From contig NZ_CP013480.3 of assembly GCF_001465545.3 (NCBI RefSeq), forward strand, positions 868,001 through 932,000: a stretch of DNA of 64,000 nt, given 5' to 3'. Made by a program: the position numbers and the translations under genes. This document shows, piece by piece, positions 34,613 to 43,864 of the stretch. Positions within the stretch are counted from its first letter, which is position 1; every line of letters starts with the position of its first letter. Under the pieces are notes generated by a model. That model searched no databases. It was not told the DNA's origin and was given only the letters and a program-made list of their open reading frames with translations. This DNA comes from Pandoraea norimbergensis (GTDB taxonomy: Bacteria; Pseudomonadota; Gammaproteobacteria; Burkholderiales; Burkholderiaceae).

Positions 34613-35575
34613 ATGTCATCCCTTGCTTTGGAAATACAAGCCGTCGACGGGTATCCGCTCGGCGCGCATGCGTGGTATCCGCAGACGCTGCCGGCGCGCG
34701 GCGTGGTGCTGGTGCATCCGGCAACGGCGGTCCCCGAGCGGTTGTACTTCGCTTTTGCGCAGTACGTGGCGCAACGGGGTCTGATTGCCATTACCTACAG
34801 CTATCGCGGCATCGATGGCTCGCGGCCATCACGCTTGCGTGGTTTCGAGACGCGCATGCGCGACTGGGCCGATCTCGATGTGGAAGGCGTCACCCGCTGG
34901 GCCCATCAGCAATATCCGTCGCTGCCGCTTTACGCCGTCGGCCATAGCTTCGGCGGTCACGCCATCGGACTGTGCGAGACCACGAATCTGCTGCGCGCGG
35001 CCGTGCAAGTTGCCTCACATGCCGGGTCGATGCGCGTTGTGACCAACCTCGGCGAGCGCAGACGCATCACGTTGTTGATGCATTGGATCGGCCCATCTCT
35101 GACGCGCGCGTTGGGCTATATGCCGGGCAGCCGGCTGGGTCTCGGCGAGGATTTGCCTGCGGGGGTATTCCTCGAATGGAGCGATTGGACGAGGCTGGAA
35201 AATTACTTCTTCGACGATCCGACCCTGCATGCCGAAGCGCGTTTTGCACGCGTGCGCACGCCGATTCTGTCGTTGGGGTTCGATGACGATCTCTGGGCGA
35301 CGCCCGTCGGCATCGAAGCGCTGGTCTCGCGTTTGCGTCACACCACCGTGGTGCGCCGCACCATCGAAGCTATTTGTTCGGATACCGGAACGATCGGCCA
35401 TATGGGATACTTTCGCCAGCGTGCCGGCGCGTTCCTGTGGCCCGAGACTATCGATTGGCTGTTGTCGACAGGCGAGGCAGACGAGGTAGTGAAAGCAGGA
35501 CAAGCGGGGCAGGGCGTGATGGCGCGAGCGACTGCGCCGGCGCCACTCTCATCGGTCTTCACTCACCTTGCCTGA
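34613..35575 (+). CDS. Alpha/beta hydrolase family protein
   Basis: A 320-residue serine hydrolase. The nucleophile Ser112 is in YAVGHSFGGHA, the oxyanion region near GVVLVHPATAVPERLYF, a catalytic Asp probably in LSLGFDDDLWATP, and His in GTIGHMGYFR. The type (wide cap, HPATAV after strand 3) is that of uncharacterised esterase-like proteins. It is the first gene of a two-gene operon with a MarR regulator whose ATG follows its stop directly. MarR control suggests it acts on an aromatic or lipophilic effector. Confidence 0.85.
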   Translation: MSSLALEIQAVDGYPLGAHAWYPQTLPARGVVLVHPATAVPERLYFAFAQYVAQRGLIAITYSYRGIDGSRPSRLRGFETRMRDWADLDVEGVTRWAHQQYPSLPLYAVGHSFGGHAIGLCETTNLLRAAVQVASHAGSMRVVTNLGERRRITLLMHWIGPSLTRALGYMPGSRLGLGEDLPAGVFLEWSDWTRLENYFFDDPTLHAEARFARVRTPILSLGFDDDLWATPVGIEALVSRLRHTTVVRRTIEAICSDTGTIGHMGYFRQRAGAFLWPETIDWLLSTGEADEVVKAGQAGQGVMARATAPAPLSSVFTHLA

Positions 35576-36130
35576 ATGCCCAAAGCGAAACCTCCGGTCA
35601 CTCCACCTACCCCGCCTACCCCGGCTGCCAAGACGTCTCATCGCGCCCCCAACAAGTCTGCCAAATCCAGCGAGGCCACTGAGGCCACTGAGGCCACCGA
35701 GACCATTGATCGACGGTTGCTGTTTCTGCTCAACGTCGGGCAACGCCACGTGCAGCGCTGGATCGACATGCGCGCGGACGACAGCGCTGGCGTGAGCGCG
35801 GCGCAGGCGGGCGTGCTCTTCTACCTGCTGCATCACGACGACGCGCTGGTTGGCGAAGTGGGGGCGGCATTGCATCTGTCGCCCTCGTCGATGACGGGGC
35901 TCGCCAACCGCATGGTGAACGCTGGCCTGCTGGCACGCCACGCCGATGCCGTGGATGGCCGCGCCACGCGCCTGAGCGTGACGGCCGCCGGTCGCAAAGC
36001 GATTACCCGAGCCCGCGAGGTGCTGGCCGAACTCAACGCGCGTCTGCACGCCGATTTCAGCGAAGCCGAGCTCACCGTGGTCGCGCGCTGGCTGGGCAAT
36101 CTGCAAACACAATTCCCGACTGACGAATAA
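35576..36130 (+). CDS. MarR family transcriptional regulator
   Basis: A 184-residue winged-helix regulator. The DNA-binding core is VGEVGAALHLSPSSMTGLANRMVNAGLLAR and the wing is DAVDGRATRLSVTAAGR. The first 50 residues are extra for the family and low in complexity: Pro-Thr runs and three tandem Glu-Ala-Thr triplets encoded by 9-bp repeats (35672-35698). ATG follows immediately on the hydrolase TGA. It most likely represses its own operon through the twin operators at 34486-34539. Confidence 0.88.
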   Translation: MPKAKPPVTPPTPPTPAAKTSHRAPNKSAKSSEATEATEATETIDRRLLFLLNVGQRHVQRWIDMRADDSAGVSAAQAGVLFYLLHHDDALVGEVGAALHLSPSSMTGLANRMVNAGLLARHADAVDGRATRLSVTAAGRKAITRAREVLAELNARLHADFSEAELTVVARWLGNLQTQFPTDE

Positions 36131-36150
36131 CGCTAGCCGCGCGTGCTCGC

Positions 36151-36609
36151 TTAGTGAATGGCGAGTGCGTTCGACTGGACGTTGGCGACGCCTGCGGCTA
36201 CGTTCACACCGATGTTGCCCGAGGCGCCCATCAATGCGCGCTCACCCAGCGAAGCATTCGTCGCGGCGTTGACCGTGGCGGCGTTGCGAATGTCCTGATG
36301 CGAGTTGATCAGCACATTCGACGCGCTGGCGAGCACCAGTTGATTCGATTGCGTGTTGAGCGCACCTGCGGCAACGTTCACGCCGAAGTTGCCATGCGCG
36401 TCACGCAAGGCGTCGGCCCCGAGCGTGGCCACCGCAGCGCCGGAAAACACGGCGTCGCTGGTAATGCTCTGGCGGTTGGAAATCTGCACGACGTTGGTCG
36501 CAACGGCACCGGTCGTATCGGCAGGCGGGGCCGCGAGGGCCGGGGCGCTGACGAATGGCACGACGGCCAGCGCGATAGTGCTGAAGACAGCAGATACGGA
36601 ACGCAACAT
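36151..36609 (-). CDS. Secreted repeat protein, adhesin-like
   Basis: A 152-residue exported protein with a signal peptide cleaved near APALA-APPA (about 27). Two repeat units of about 55-60 residues follow. Their cores are GNFGVNVAAGALNTQSNQL (74-91) and GNIGVNVAAGVANVQSNAL (131-149), each after a Q-S/D-I and an A-L-x-x-A stretch. Such GNxGVNxAAGxxNxQxN units occur in surface and amyloid-like adhesins of beta- and gamma-proteobacteria, here from memory. No membrane anchor is seen. GGGGA lies 8 bases before the ATG at 36609. It is convergent with the MarR gene; the 260 bases upstream hold no other gene. Confidence 0.72.
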   Translation of the reverse strand: MLRSVSAVFSTIALAVVPFVSAPALAAPPADTTGAVATNVVQISNRQSITSDAVFSGAAVATLGADALRDAHGNFGVNVAAGALNTQSNQLVLASASNVLINSHQDIRNAATVNAATNASLGERALMGASGNIGVNVAAGVANVQSNALAIH

Positions 36610-36870
36610 GTCGTTTTTCCCCAGACCATCCGACGGGACGGATATCTGGTTATCGGCACCTGAGGTGCTCGGGTTGAATGATCTTCCACATGTCGGCATC
36701 CGCCTCGGGCTATTGTTGTTTTGCCCCTGCACCAAGGTGTAGCACGTCATCGGAAAACGACCGGCATTCCCGTGACGGTCGCGGCGCGATTCTCGCATGG
36801 CAACGCGCGTACGCGCTGCCATGCAACGTGAGCAAGCGCCATTGAGTTTCAGCACCCTTGACGCGCGTGA

Positions 36871-38250
36871 TTACGCCAGTTCCCCCGCGCCATTCGCCAA
36901 TCCCCGCACATCGCCGCGCGCCGTTGCCGCCGCTTGCTGCTGCACCGTTGCCGATTTGCTGTGGTCGATGAGCAACACCGCAATGACAGCCACCACGGCG
37001 GGAATGGCGATCGCCATAAAGTTTTGCTGCAACGGCAGCGACATGCTCACCAGCACCCCGATCACGATCGGCGCAAGAATCGCACCGCTGCGACCAACGC
37101 CCGAGGCCCAGCCGATACCGGTGCCGCGCGCCGCCATCGGGTAGAACTGCCCCGCATAGGCGTACGTCACGATCTGCGTGCCGATGGTCGAAGCACCCGC
37201 CAGACCGACGAGAACGAACAAGACCGGCGTCGGTACTTTCACCCCCAGCAGCGTGATCGAGACCGCCGCCAGTGCGTACATGCCGACGAGCACATACTTG
37301 ATGTTGAAGCGGTCAGCGAGCCAGCCGCCGCCAATCGCGCCGAGCATGGCGCCGAAGTTCAGTACGAGCACGAATGTGAGGGCCGAGCCGAGGCTGTAGC
37401 CAGCGCTGGCCATCAGTTTGGTCAGCCACGAGCTGAGCGCATACACCATGAACAGGCACATGAAGAACGCGACCCACAGCATGGCCGTGCTGAAACCCCG
37501 GCCGTCTTGAAACAGGCGCGAGAGCGGCGCAGCCGATTTGCGATCGCTCCCCGGCAAGGCGAACTGGTCACCGGCTTGTGCAACGTAGGCGGGCGACAGT
37601 CGGGCGAGCACTTGCTTGAGCGCATCGTGACGGCCGGTGCGGATCAGGAAAGGCATCGATTCCGGCAGCGCGCGCATCGCGAACGGCACCAGCAGCGCAG
37701 GCACCCCAGCGGCGAAGAACACCGACTGCCAGCCGTACGATTCGATGAGCCCTTTGCCGAGCAGTGCGGCGAGCATGCCGCCGACCGAGTAGCCCGAGAA
37801 CATCAGCGTCACGAGCGTGCCGCGCAGCTTGCGCGGCGAGTACTCGGTCATCTGGGCCACGACAATCGGCATCACGCCGCCGATACCGACACCGGCGAGA
37901 AAGCGCGTGATTGAGAAGCTGATCGGTTCGTGCGTGAGGCCCGCCGCGGCGGTAAAGAGCGAGAACATCAGCACGCAGATGGCGATGGCCTTACGCCGCC
38001 CGATGCTGTCTGCGACCATGCCCATCACGATGGCGCCGAACATCATGCCGAACAGCGCAGAACTGACCATGAAGCCGGCGCTGGTCGCATCCACGCCCAT
38101 CGATTTCATGATCGACGGCAGGGCGATGCCCGCGACGGCAAGGTCGTAGCCGTCAAAGATGATGATGAGGGCGCACCAGATCAGAATGCGGCCGTGATAG
38201 CCGTTGAAGCGGGCTTCGTCAGCTAGGTGATGAACGTCGATGTGTCGCAT
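36871..38250 (-). CDS. MFS transporter, aromatic acid:H+ symporter type
   Basis: A 459-residue major facilitator with 12 membrane segments. Signature motifs are WCALIIIFDGYDLAVAGIALPSIM (segment 1 with the conserved DGYD of aromatic acid transporters), GMVADSIGRRKAI (loop 2-3) and GGGWLADRFNIKYVLV. These point to PcaK, BenK or MhbT-like import of benzoate-type acids. The start at 38250 (MRHIDVHHLADEARFNGYH) is the typical one for the family. It is not next to any catabolic operon, so the cargo is open. Confidence 0.87.
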   Translation of the reverse strand: MRHIDVHHLADEARFNGYHGRILIWCALIIIFDGYDLAVAGIALPSIMKSMGVDATSAGFMVSSALFGMMFGAIVMGMVADSIGRRKAIAICVLMFSLFTAAAGLTHEPISFSITRFLAGVGIGGVMPIVVAQMTEYSPRKLRGTLVTLMFSGYSVGGMLAALLGKGLIESYGWQSVFFAAGVPALLVPFAMRALPESMPFLIRTGRHDALKQVLARLSPAYVAQAGDQFALPGSDRKSAAPLSRLFQDGRGFSTAMLWVAFFMCLFMVYALSSWLTKLMASAGYSLGSALTFVLVLNFGAMLGAIGGGWLADRFNIKYVLVGMYALAAVSITLLGVKVPTPVLFVLVGLAGASTIGTQIVTYAYAGQFYPMAARGTGIGWASGVGRSGAILAPIVIGVLVSMSLPLQQNFMAIAIPAVVAVIAVLLIDHSKSATVQQQAAATARGDVRGLANGAGELA

Positions 38251-38619
38251 GCGGGTGTCTCCATAACAAATCGCTCTCCGTCGAAGTGCGGAGAGTCTTT
38301 CAGGATTTTTTTGACCGACGCAAGCGGCACTGGGCCGGGCTTCACAGGCGTGTTGCGTGTCGCGGGCCGAGAACAGCCAATGACATTGCCGATGAAGCAA
38401 ACCACCTTTCCGAATGCCGGAAGGTGGCTATTTATGCAATATTGTGCATGCAGTAAACGCGAAAAGTCGCATCGCTGCAAGCCATATATTGCCGTTTAAG
38501 GGTTTTACATGACAGAACATTGCACTTAAGTGCATGTTTAATCGAGGGGCCGCGAAGGCAGGAGAGGGGTGGCGACCGGCCCGAAGGCCGGTCGCGGCAG
38601 TGCACTTACGACGTTCTGC
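38251..38619. other. Intergenic region between the MFS gene and opgG
   Basis: No gene is seen in these 369 bases. They hold a 14-bp palindrome TGCACTTAAGTGCA (38521-38534), a TGCACTTA half copy at 38600, and a perfect GCGACCGGCC-CGAA-GGCCGGTCGC hairpin (38572-38595) beyond the opgG stop. The hairpin lacks a T run on either strand, so it is at most a weak terminator or an RNA-stabilising stem. Confidence 0.55.
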
Positions 38620-40215
38620 TTACTGCTTGGCCACCGAGAACGGCGGCAACTGATAGCTCCACGTCTCGCTCACGGCCTTGCCGCCGGAGACGAGGGCGGC
38701 GCGCAGCTCGGTGACCTTGGCCGGGTCTTTGACCATCACGCGCAGGTTCAGGCGCATGCCACGCGTCACCGGGTTCGGTTGCAGCGTCTGTTCGATGATC
38801 GTGGCGTTGTCGCTCACGCTCACCTGCGGCGTGACGGCGCCTGCGGGCAGCGACGCGAGCGGTCCACCGTCGAAGTCCACCACGAGGCCCGTGCTGCCGT
38901 CGAAATGACGAATCAGGTTGGCCTGCGTGATTTCACCGGCCGTGCGCAGCGTCTGCTTCACCCACGCGACATTGCGATCGATGATGCCGCGCTCGTTCAT
39001 CGTCCAGTGGATCGTGTAATCGGCTTGCAGCGGCTGGCCCTTGGGCGGCAACTGATCGGGCGTCCAGAACGCGACGATGTTGTCGTTGGTTTCGTCGGCG
39101 GTCGGAATCTCGACCAGTTCGACGTGCCCCTTGCCCCAGTCGCCCTGCGGCTCGATCCACGCACTCGGGCGCAGGTCGTAACGATCCTTCAGGTCTTCGT
39201 ACTGCGAGAAGTCGCGGCCGCGCTGCAACAGGCCGAAGCCACGCGGGTTGGTGACCTGAAACTGGCTGATGGCGAGATGGCGCGGGTTGTTGAGCGGGCG
39301 CCAGATCCATTCACCGTTACCGGCATGAATCGCCAGACCGTTCGAATCGTGCAGTGCCGGACGGAAGTTGTACGGGTCGCGCTGCTGGTTCGGGCCGAAC
39401 AGGAACATGCTCGTGAGCGGGGCAACGCCCAGCTTGGTGACGGGCCCGCGCATGAACACGCGCGCCTGCACCTTCAGCACCGAGTCTTCGCCCGGCGAGA
39501 GTTCGAAGCGGTATGCCCCGGTGGCGCGCTTCGAATCGAGCAGTGCATAGAACACCAGACGCTTCTCATCACCGGTCGGGCGCACGATCCAGAACTCGCG
39601 AAACGCGGGGAATTCCTCCGCGATGGGCAAACCGGTATCAATAGCGAGTCCGCGCGCGGAGAGTCCGTAGACCTGCCCTTTGCCGATCACGCGGAAATAG
39701 CTCGCGCCGAGCACGCTCATGATCTCGTCGAGCTTGCCGGGTTCATTGATCGGGTACAGCACGCGAAAGCCCGCGTAGCCGAGGTTATGCGTGGCGCTGC
39801 GGTCGAGCTTCAGATCGCCGAAGTCGAAACGGCTGCTGTCGTACTTGATCTCGCTGACCTTATCGGCGCCGTTGCTCCCGACAATCTCGTTGATCTTCAC
39901 CGGCGAGCTGAACTGCATGCCCTGGTGATAGAAGCCCAGACGAAACGGCGTGGATTGATCTTTCCACTCGAAGTTCTCGCGCTTGGGCTGGATCTTGATG
40001 TAGTCGCCGAACTGCATCTGCGCGAAGGCAGGCGTGAGATTGCTGGTGGGGGCGGTGTAGGGGGTATCGGCCAGCGTTTTGGCGCGGGCGGTGACGTCAT
40101 CGAGCGAGAACGCCTGCGCGTGTGCTGCACCCAGCAGGGCGGCCACAGCCGAGAGCGCGGGCACGAAGGTACGTGCGCGATGGCGCCAGAACACAGCGAA
40201 GGGGGACAAAAGCAC
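38620..40215 (-). CDS. opgG: Glucan biosynthesis protein G (osmoregulated periplasmic glucans)
   Basis: A 531-residue periplasmic protein of the MdoG/OpgD family that shapes the backbone or branches of osmoregulated periplasmic glucans. A signal peptide (about 1-34, ends AHAQA) leads to the beta-sandwich domain ([34 protein letters not shown]) and the C-terminal Ig-like domain. [13 protein letters not shown] and [14 protein letters not shown] are conserved stretches of the family. The start is GTG 40215, with GGAG 8 bases upstream. opgH, which often accompanies it, is not in the window. Confidence 0.93.
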   Translation of the reverse strand: MLLSPFAVFWRHRARTFVPALSAVAALLGAAHAQAFSLDDVTARAKTLADTPYTAPTSNLTPAFAQMQFGDYIKIQPKRENFEWKDQSTPFRLGFYHQGMQFSSPVKINEIVGSNGADKVSEIKYDSSRFDFGDLKLDRSATHNLGYAGFRVLYPINEPGKLDEIMSVLGASYFRVIGKGQVYGLSARGLAIDTGLPIAEEFPAFREFWIVRPTGDEKRLVFYALLDSKRATGAYRFELSPGEDSVLKVQARVFMRGPVTKLGVAPLTSMFLFGPNQQRDPYNFRPALHDSNGLAIHAGNGEWIWRPLNNPRHLAISQFQVTNPRGFGLLQRGRDFSQYEDLKDRYDLRPSAWIEPQGDWGKGHVELVEIPTADETNDNIVAFWTPDQLPPKGQPLQADYTIHWTMNERGIIDRNVAWVKQTLRTAGEITQANLIRHFDGSTGLVVDFDGGPLASLPAGAVTPQVSVSDNATIIEQTLQPNPVTRGMRLNLRVMVKDPAKVTELRAALVSGGKAVSETWSYQLPPFSVAKQ

Positions 40216-40440
40216 GAAACTCTCCGGGAAAATTGAGCAAAATCACGCCTGATCGCTCGCGTCGAGACACGAAACGCGAAAGGCGTCGCACCACATTGTG
40301 GCAAAGTATCGGACTTCATGTCGCGCACACGGTTCAAATCAATATGGCGGTGCGCGACTTCTGACGACAAGACGGGCGATGTTACCGGGCGGTTCAGTGC
40401 CGTAGCCACGCCCCGTCGAGCTTCATTGGGACGCTATCAG

Positions 40441-42771
40441 ATGAGAATATTCACCACGCTGGCGCTCGCGGCCGGCTTCGTGATGACGTCGGCATTTGCC
40501 GATGCACCTGCCACCCCGCAAAACGTGCCCGCTGCGGCGCTGGCCATGCCATCGGCGGCAGCCAAGAAAGCGTTCATCGATGACCTCATCGCTCGCATGA
40601 CGCTTGACGAGAAGATCGGTCAGTTGCGCCTGATCAGCATCGGCAGCGACATGCCGCAAGCCAAGTTCATCGAGGAGATTGCCGCCGGTCGCGTGGGCGG
40701 CACGTTCAACTCGGTGACGCGTTCGGAAAACCGTCCGTTGCAGGATGCCGCCGTCAAACGAAGCCGTCTGAAGATCCCCATCTTCTTTGCCTACGACATC
40801 GTGCACGGGCATCGCACTGTATTTCCGATCAGTCTGGGGCTTGCGTCCAGCTGGGATATGTCCGTCGTCAAACAGGCCGCTCGCGTGGCCGCTGTCGAAG
40901 CGAGCGCCGATGGTGTCGATGCCACGTTCGCTCCGATGGTCGACATCTCGCGCGACCCGCGCTGGGGACGCACGTCGGAAGGCTTTGGCGAAGACCCGTA
41001 TCTGGTTTCGCAGAGTGCGCGCGCCAGCGTGGAGGGTTTTCAAGGCACGTCACCGGCCAACCCCGACAGTCTCATGGCGTTTGTGAAGCATTTCGCGCTG
41101 TATGGTGCTGTGGAAGGCGGGCGCGACTACAACGTCGTCGACATGAGCCTGATGCGCATGTATCAGGACTATCTGCCGCCGTATCGCGCCGGTCTCGACG
41201 CGGGCGCGGGCGGCGTGATGATCGCGCTCAATTCGATCAACGGCACCCCGGCCTCGTCGAACAAATGGCTGCTGCGTGATCTGCTGCGCGATGAGTGGGG
41301 TTTCAAGGGCGTGACCGTGAGCGATCACGGGGCTATTGACGAGTTGTTGCGTCATGGTGTGGCGAAGGATGGCCGCGAAGCCGCCAAGCTCGCCATCGAA
41401 GCCGGCGTCGACATGAGCATGGCTGACACGCAGTACCTCAAGAACCTGCCCGATCTCGTGAAGTCGGGCGACGTGCCGATGCGCGACATCGACAGCGCCG
41501 TGCGCGAAGTGCTCGGCGCGAAGTACGACATGGGTCTCTTCGCCGATCCGTATCGCCGTATCGGCGACGCGGCGCACGATCCGAAAGATGTGAATGCCCC
41601 GGTGCGCCTGCACCGTGAAGCGGCGCGCGACGCGGCCCGCAAGTCCATCGTGTTGCTGGAGAACCAGCACGACACGCTGCCCTTGCGAAAGGCGGGCAAG
41701 GTTGCCGTCATCGGCCCGCTGGCTGATGCGAAGATCGACATCATGGGCAGTTGGTCGGCGGCGGGCAAAGCCGATCAGGCCGTCACGCTGCTTCAGGGCG
41801 TGCGCGACGCGCTGGGTACGAACGCGCGGGTGACTTATGCACGCGGCGCGAACATTACCGACGACAAGCGTGTGGTCGAATACCTCAACTTCCTCGATTG
41901 GGACAACCCCGAAGTCGTGCAGGACAAGCGCACGCCGAAGCAGATGATCGACGAAGCCGTGAAGGTGGCACGCGGTGCCGACACGCTGATCGTGGCCGTA
42001 GGGGAGTCGCGCGGCATGTCGCACGAGGCATCGAGCCGCACGAGTCTGTCGCTGCCGGGCAGCCAGTTGGCGCTGTTGCAGGCGCTCAAGGCCACCGGCA
42101 AGCCGCTGGTCGTGGTGCTGATGAACGGGCGTCCGCTCGATCTGAACTGGCCGAAGGCAAACGCCGACGCCATGATCGAGACTTGGTACAGCGGCACCGA
42201 AGGCGGCCACGCCATCGCCGATGTGCTGTTCGGGGACTACAACCCGTCGGCCAAGCTGCCGATCTCGTTCCCGCGCTCGATTGGGCAGATCCCGACGTAC
42301 TACAACCAGTTGCGCATTGGCCGTCCGTTCACCCCGGGCAAGCCGGCCAACTACACGTCGCAGTACTTCGAAGAAGACTCTGGCCCGCTGTACGCCTTCG
42401 GCTACGGTTTGAGCTACACCACGTTCGACGTGTCCGACGTGACGCTCTCGGCCAAGACGCTTGCGCCGGGCGGTAAGCTCGACGCCAGCGTCACCGTGCG
42501 TAATACGGGCAAGCGTGAAGGCGAGACCGTCGTGCAGTTGTATTTGCAGGATGTGGCGGCGTCGATCGTGCGTCCGGTGAAGGAACTGAAGGGCTTCCAG
42601 AAGGTGGCGTTGAAGCCGGGCGAATCGCGCACGGTGCACTTCGACATCGACGAGAGCCTGCTCAAGTTCTACAACGCGAAGCTGCAATACGTCGCCGAAC
42701 CGGGGGACTTCAACGTGCAGATCGGCCTCGATTCGCAGAACGTGAAACAGGCGGGCTTCGTCCTTCAGTAA
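40441..42771 (+). CDS. bglX: Periplasmic beta-glucosidase, glycoside hydrolase family 3
   Basis: A 776-residue GH3 enzyme that removes terminal beta-linked glucose. A signal peptide (1-20, ends AFA-DAP) sends it to the periplasm. The TIM barrel includes PIFFAYDIVHGHRTVFPI and the substrate site VKHFALYGAVEGGRDYN; the nucleophile is Asp295 in GVTVSDHGAID. The second domain (LRKAGKVAVIGPLAD) and a C-terminal fibronectin III-like domain (VTVRNTGKREGETVVQLYLQD) complete the BglX layout. ATG 40441 is used since the upstream in-frame codons do not look conserved and the signal peptide starts here. It is divergent from opgG. Confidence 0.94.
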   Translation: MRIFTTLALAAGFVMTSAFADAPATPQNVPAAALAMPSAAAKKAFIDDLIARMTLDEKIGQLRLISIGSDMPQAKFIEEIAAGRVGGTFNSVTRSENRPLQDAAVKRSRLKIPIFFAYDIVHGHRTVFPISLGLASSWDMSVVKQAARVAAVEASADGVDATFAPMVDISRDPRWGRTSEGFGEDPYLVSQSARASVEGFQGTSPANPDSLMAFVKHFALYGAVEGGRDYNVVDMSLMRMYQDYLPPYRAGLDAGAGGVMIALNSINGTPASSNKWLLRDLLRDEWGFKGVTVSDHGAIDELLRHGVAKDGREAAKLAIEAGVDMSMADTQYLKNLPDLVKSGDVPMRDIDSAVREVLGAKYDMGLFADPYRRIGDAAHDPKDVNAPVRLHREAARDAARKSIVLLENQHDTLPLRKAGKVAVIGPLADAKIDIMGSWSAAGKADQAVTLLQGVRDALGTNARVTYARGANITDDKRVVEYLNFLDWDNPEVVQDKRTPKQMIDEAVKVARGADTLIVAVGESRGMSHEASSRTSLSLPGSQLALLQALKATGKPLVVVLMNGRPLDLNWPKANADAMIETWYSGTEGGHAIADVLFGDYNPSAKLPISFPRSIGQIPTYYNQLRIGRPFTPGKPANYTSQYFEEDSGPLYAFGYGLSYTTFDVSDVTLSAKTLAPGGKLDASVTVRNTGKREGETVVQLYLQDVAASIVRPVKELKGFQKVALKPGESRTVHFDIDESLLKFYNAKLQYVAEPGDFNVQIGLDSQNVKQAGFVLQ

Positions 42772-42782
42772 TCCTCAAGCGC

Positions 42783-43751
42783 TTAATCGTCGGTCGTTCG
42801 CACTTCCGGCGACGACATCAAACGGGCCTGTGGCTGGAACTCCTCGGTGAGGAATTCCACACAGGCCCGAACTTTTGCCGACGACGCCACGCGCGACGGA
42901 TACACCGCCCACACATTGGCAGGCTGCATCACGTCGGGCAGCACCTGCACCAGCGCGCCACGTTCGATGAGCGTGCTCACATCCCACATCGAGCGCAGCA
43001 GAATGCCTTGCCCGTCGAGCGCCCATTGCACCGCCACCTCGCCGTGATTGGTCGATAGCGGCCCGGTCACTTTCAGCGACACCGCCTCGCCTCGCTGCTG
43101 CAACCGCCACATGCCGAATGGGTGATCGCGTTCCTTGATGACGATGCATGCGTGGCCGGTGAGGTCGCTCAATTGCCGGGGCGTGCCGTGCTGCTCCAGA
43201 TACGCGGGCGATGCGCACAACACGCGATGGTTATCCGCGAGCTTGCGCGCGATCAGGTGCGGGGCAATCTCGTCGCCGATGCGCACGTCGAGGTCGTAGC
43301 CTTCGGCGGCCACGTCGACGATGCGGTCGAACAGATCGAGCCGCACATTCAGTTGCGGATGCCGGGCGCGCAACCGCGACATCGCGGGCGCGACCACGTG
43401 CCGGCCGAAGCCGAAGCTGCTCGACACCCGCAGCGTGCCGCGCGGCACCTGACGCGTGCTCGAGACGTCTTCGATCAGGTGATTCACGTCATCCAGAATC
43501 TTCTCGGCCCACGCATAGACACGCTCTCCGGCGTCGGTGATGGCGACGCGCCGGGTCGAGCGGTGCAGCAGCCGGGTGCCAAGATCGGCTTCCAGCATGC
43601 CGACGCGCTTGCTCACATAGGCGGGCGAGACACCCAGCGCCTCGGCGGCGGCCGAAAAGCTCGCCCGGCGCGCCACCTGACAGAACACGCGCAGGTCGTC
43701 GAGATTGGGGTGACTCGGATGATTAGGATGGGGGCTGACGGGTTTATTCAC
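42783..43751 (-). CDS. dmlR: LysR regulator of the D-malate dehydrogenase gene
   Basis: A 322-residue LysR protein (helix-turn-helix LDDLRVFCQVARRASFSAAAEALGVSP; ligand domain from about 95). It belongs to the DmlR/CrgA-like branch with LRVSSSFGFGRHVVAP. Start is uncertain: GTG 43751 gives a length close to the family; an ATG at 43820 adds 23 residues that look poorly conserved. It is divergent from dmlA with about 110 bases between, as in E. coli, where DmlR activates dmlA on D-malate. It ends 11 bases from the convergent bglX gene. Confidence 0.82.
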   Translation of the reverse strand: MNKPVSPHPNHPSHPNLDDLRVFCQVARRASFSAAAEALGVSPAYVSKRVGMLEADLGTRLLHRSTRRVAITDAGERVYAWAEKILDDVNHLIEDVSSTRQVPRGTLRVSSSFGFGRHVVAPAMSRLRARHPQLNVRLDLFDRIVDVAAEGYDLDVRIGDEIAPHLIARKLADNHRVLCASPAYLEQHGTPRQLSDLTGHACIVIKERDHPFGMWRLQQRGEAVSLKVTGPLSTNHGEVAVQWALDGQGILLRSMWDVSTLIERGALVQVLPDVMQPANVWAVYPSRVASSAKVRACVEFLTEEFQPQARLMSSPEVRTTDD

Positions 43752-43864
43752 GATTCGTGGATAGTGGATTAACCGATTGGGGGATTCTATCCGGACCGGA
43801 ATGGAATAACCTAGCGGCATTCGTCCATCGCCCGGACGTTGCCCAACCCTCAGGAGAGACCCCC

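Noticed and set aside
38223..38499. Two short overlapping frames in the region upstream of the MFS gene
   Set aside because: Neither has a ribosome site or recognisable features; they overlap each other and the promoter region.
41050..42687. A 545-codon open frame antisense to bglX
   Set aside because: Shadow frame; bglX on the other strand has all GH3 motifs and a signal peptide.
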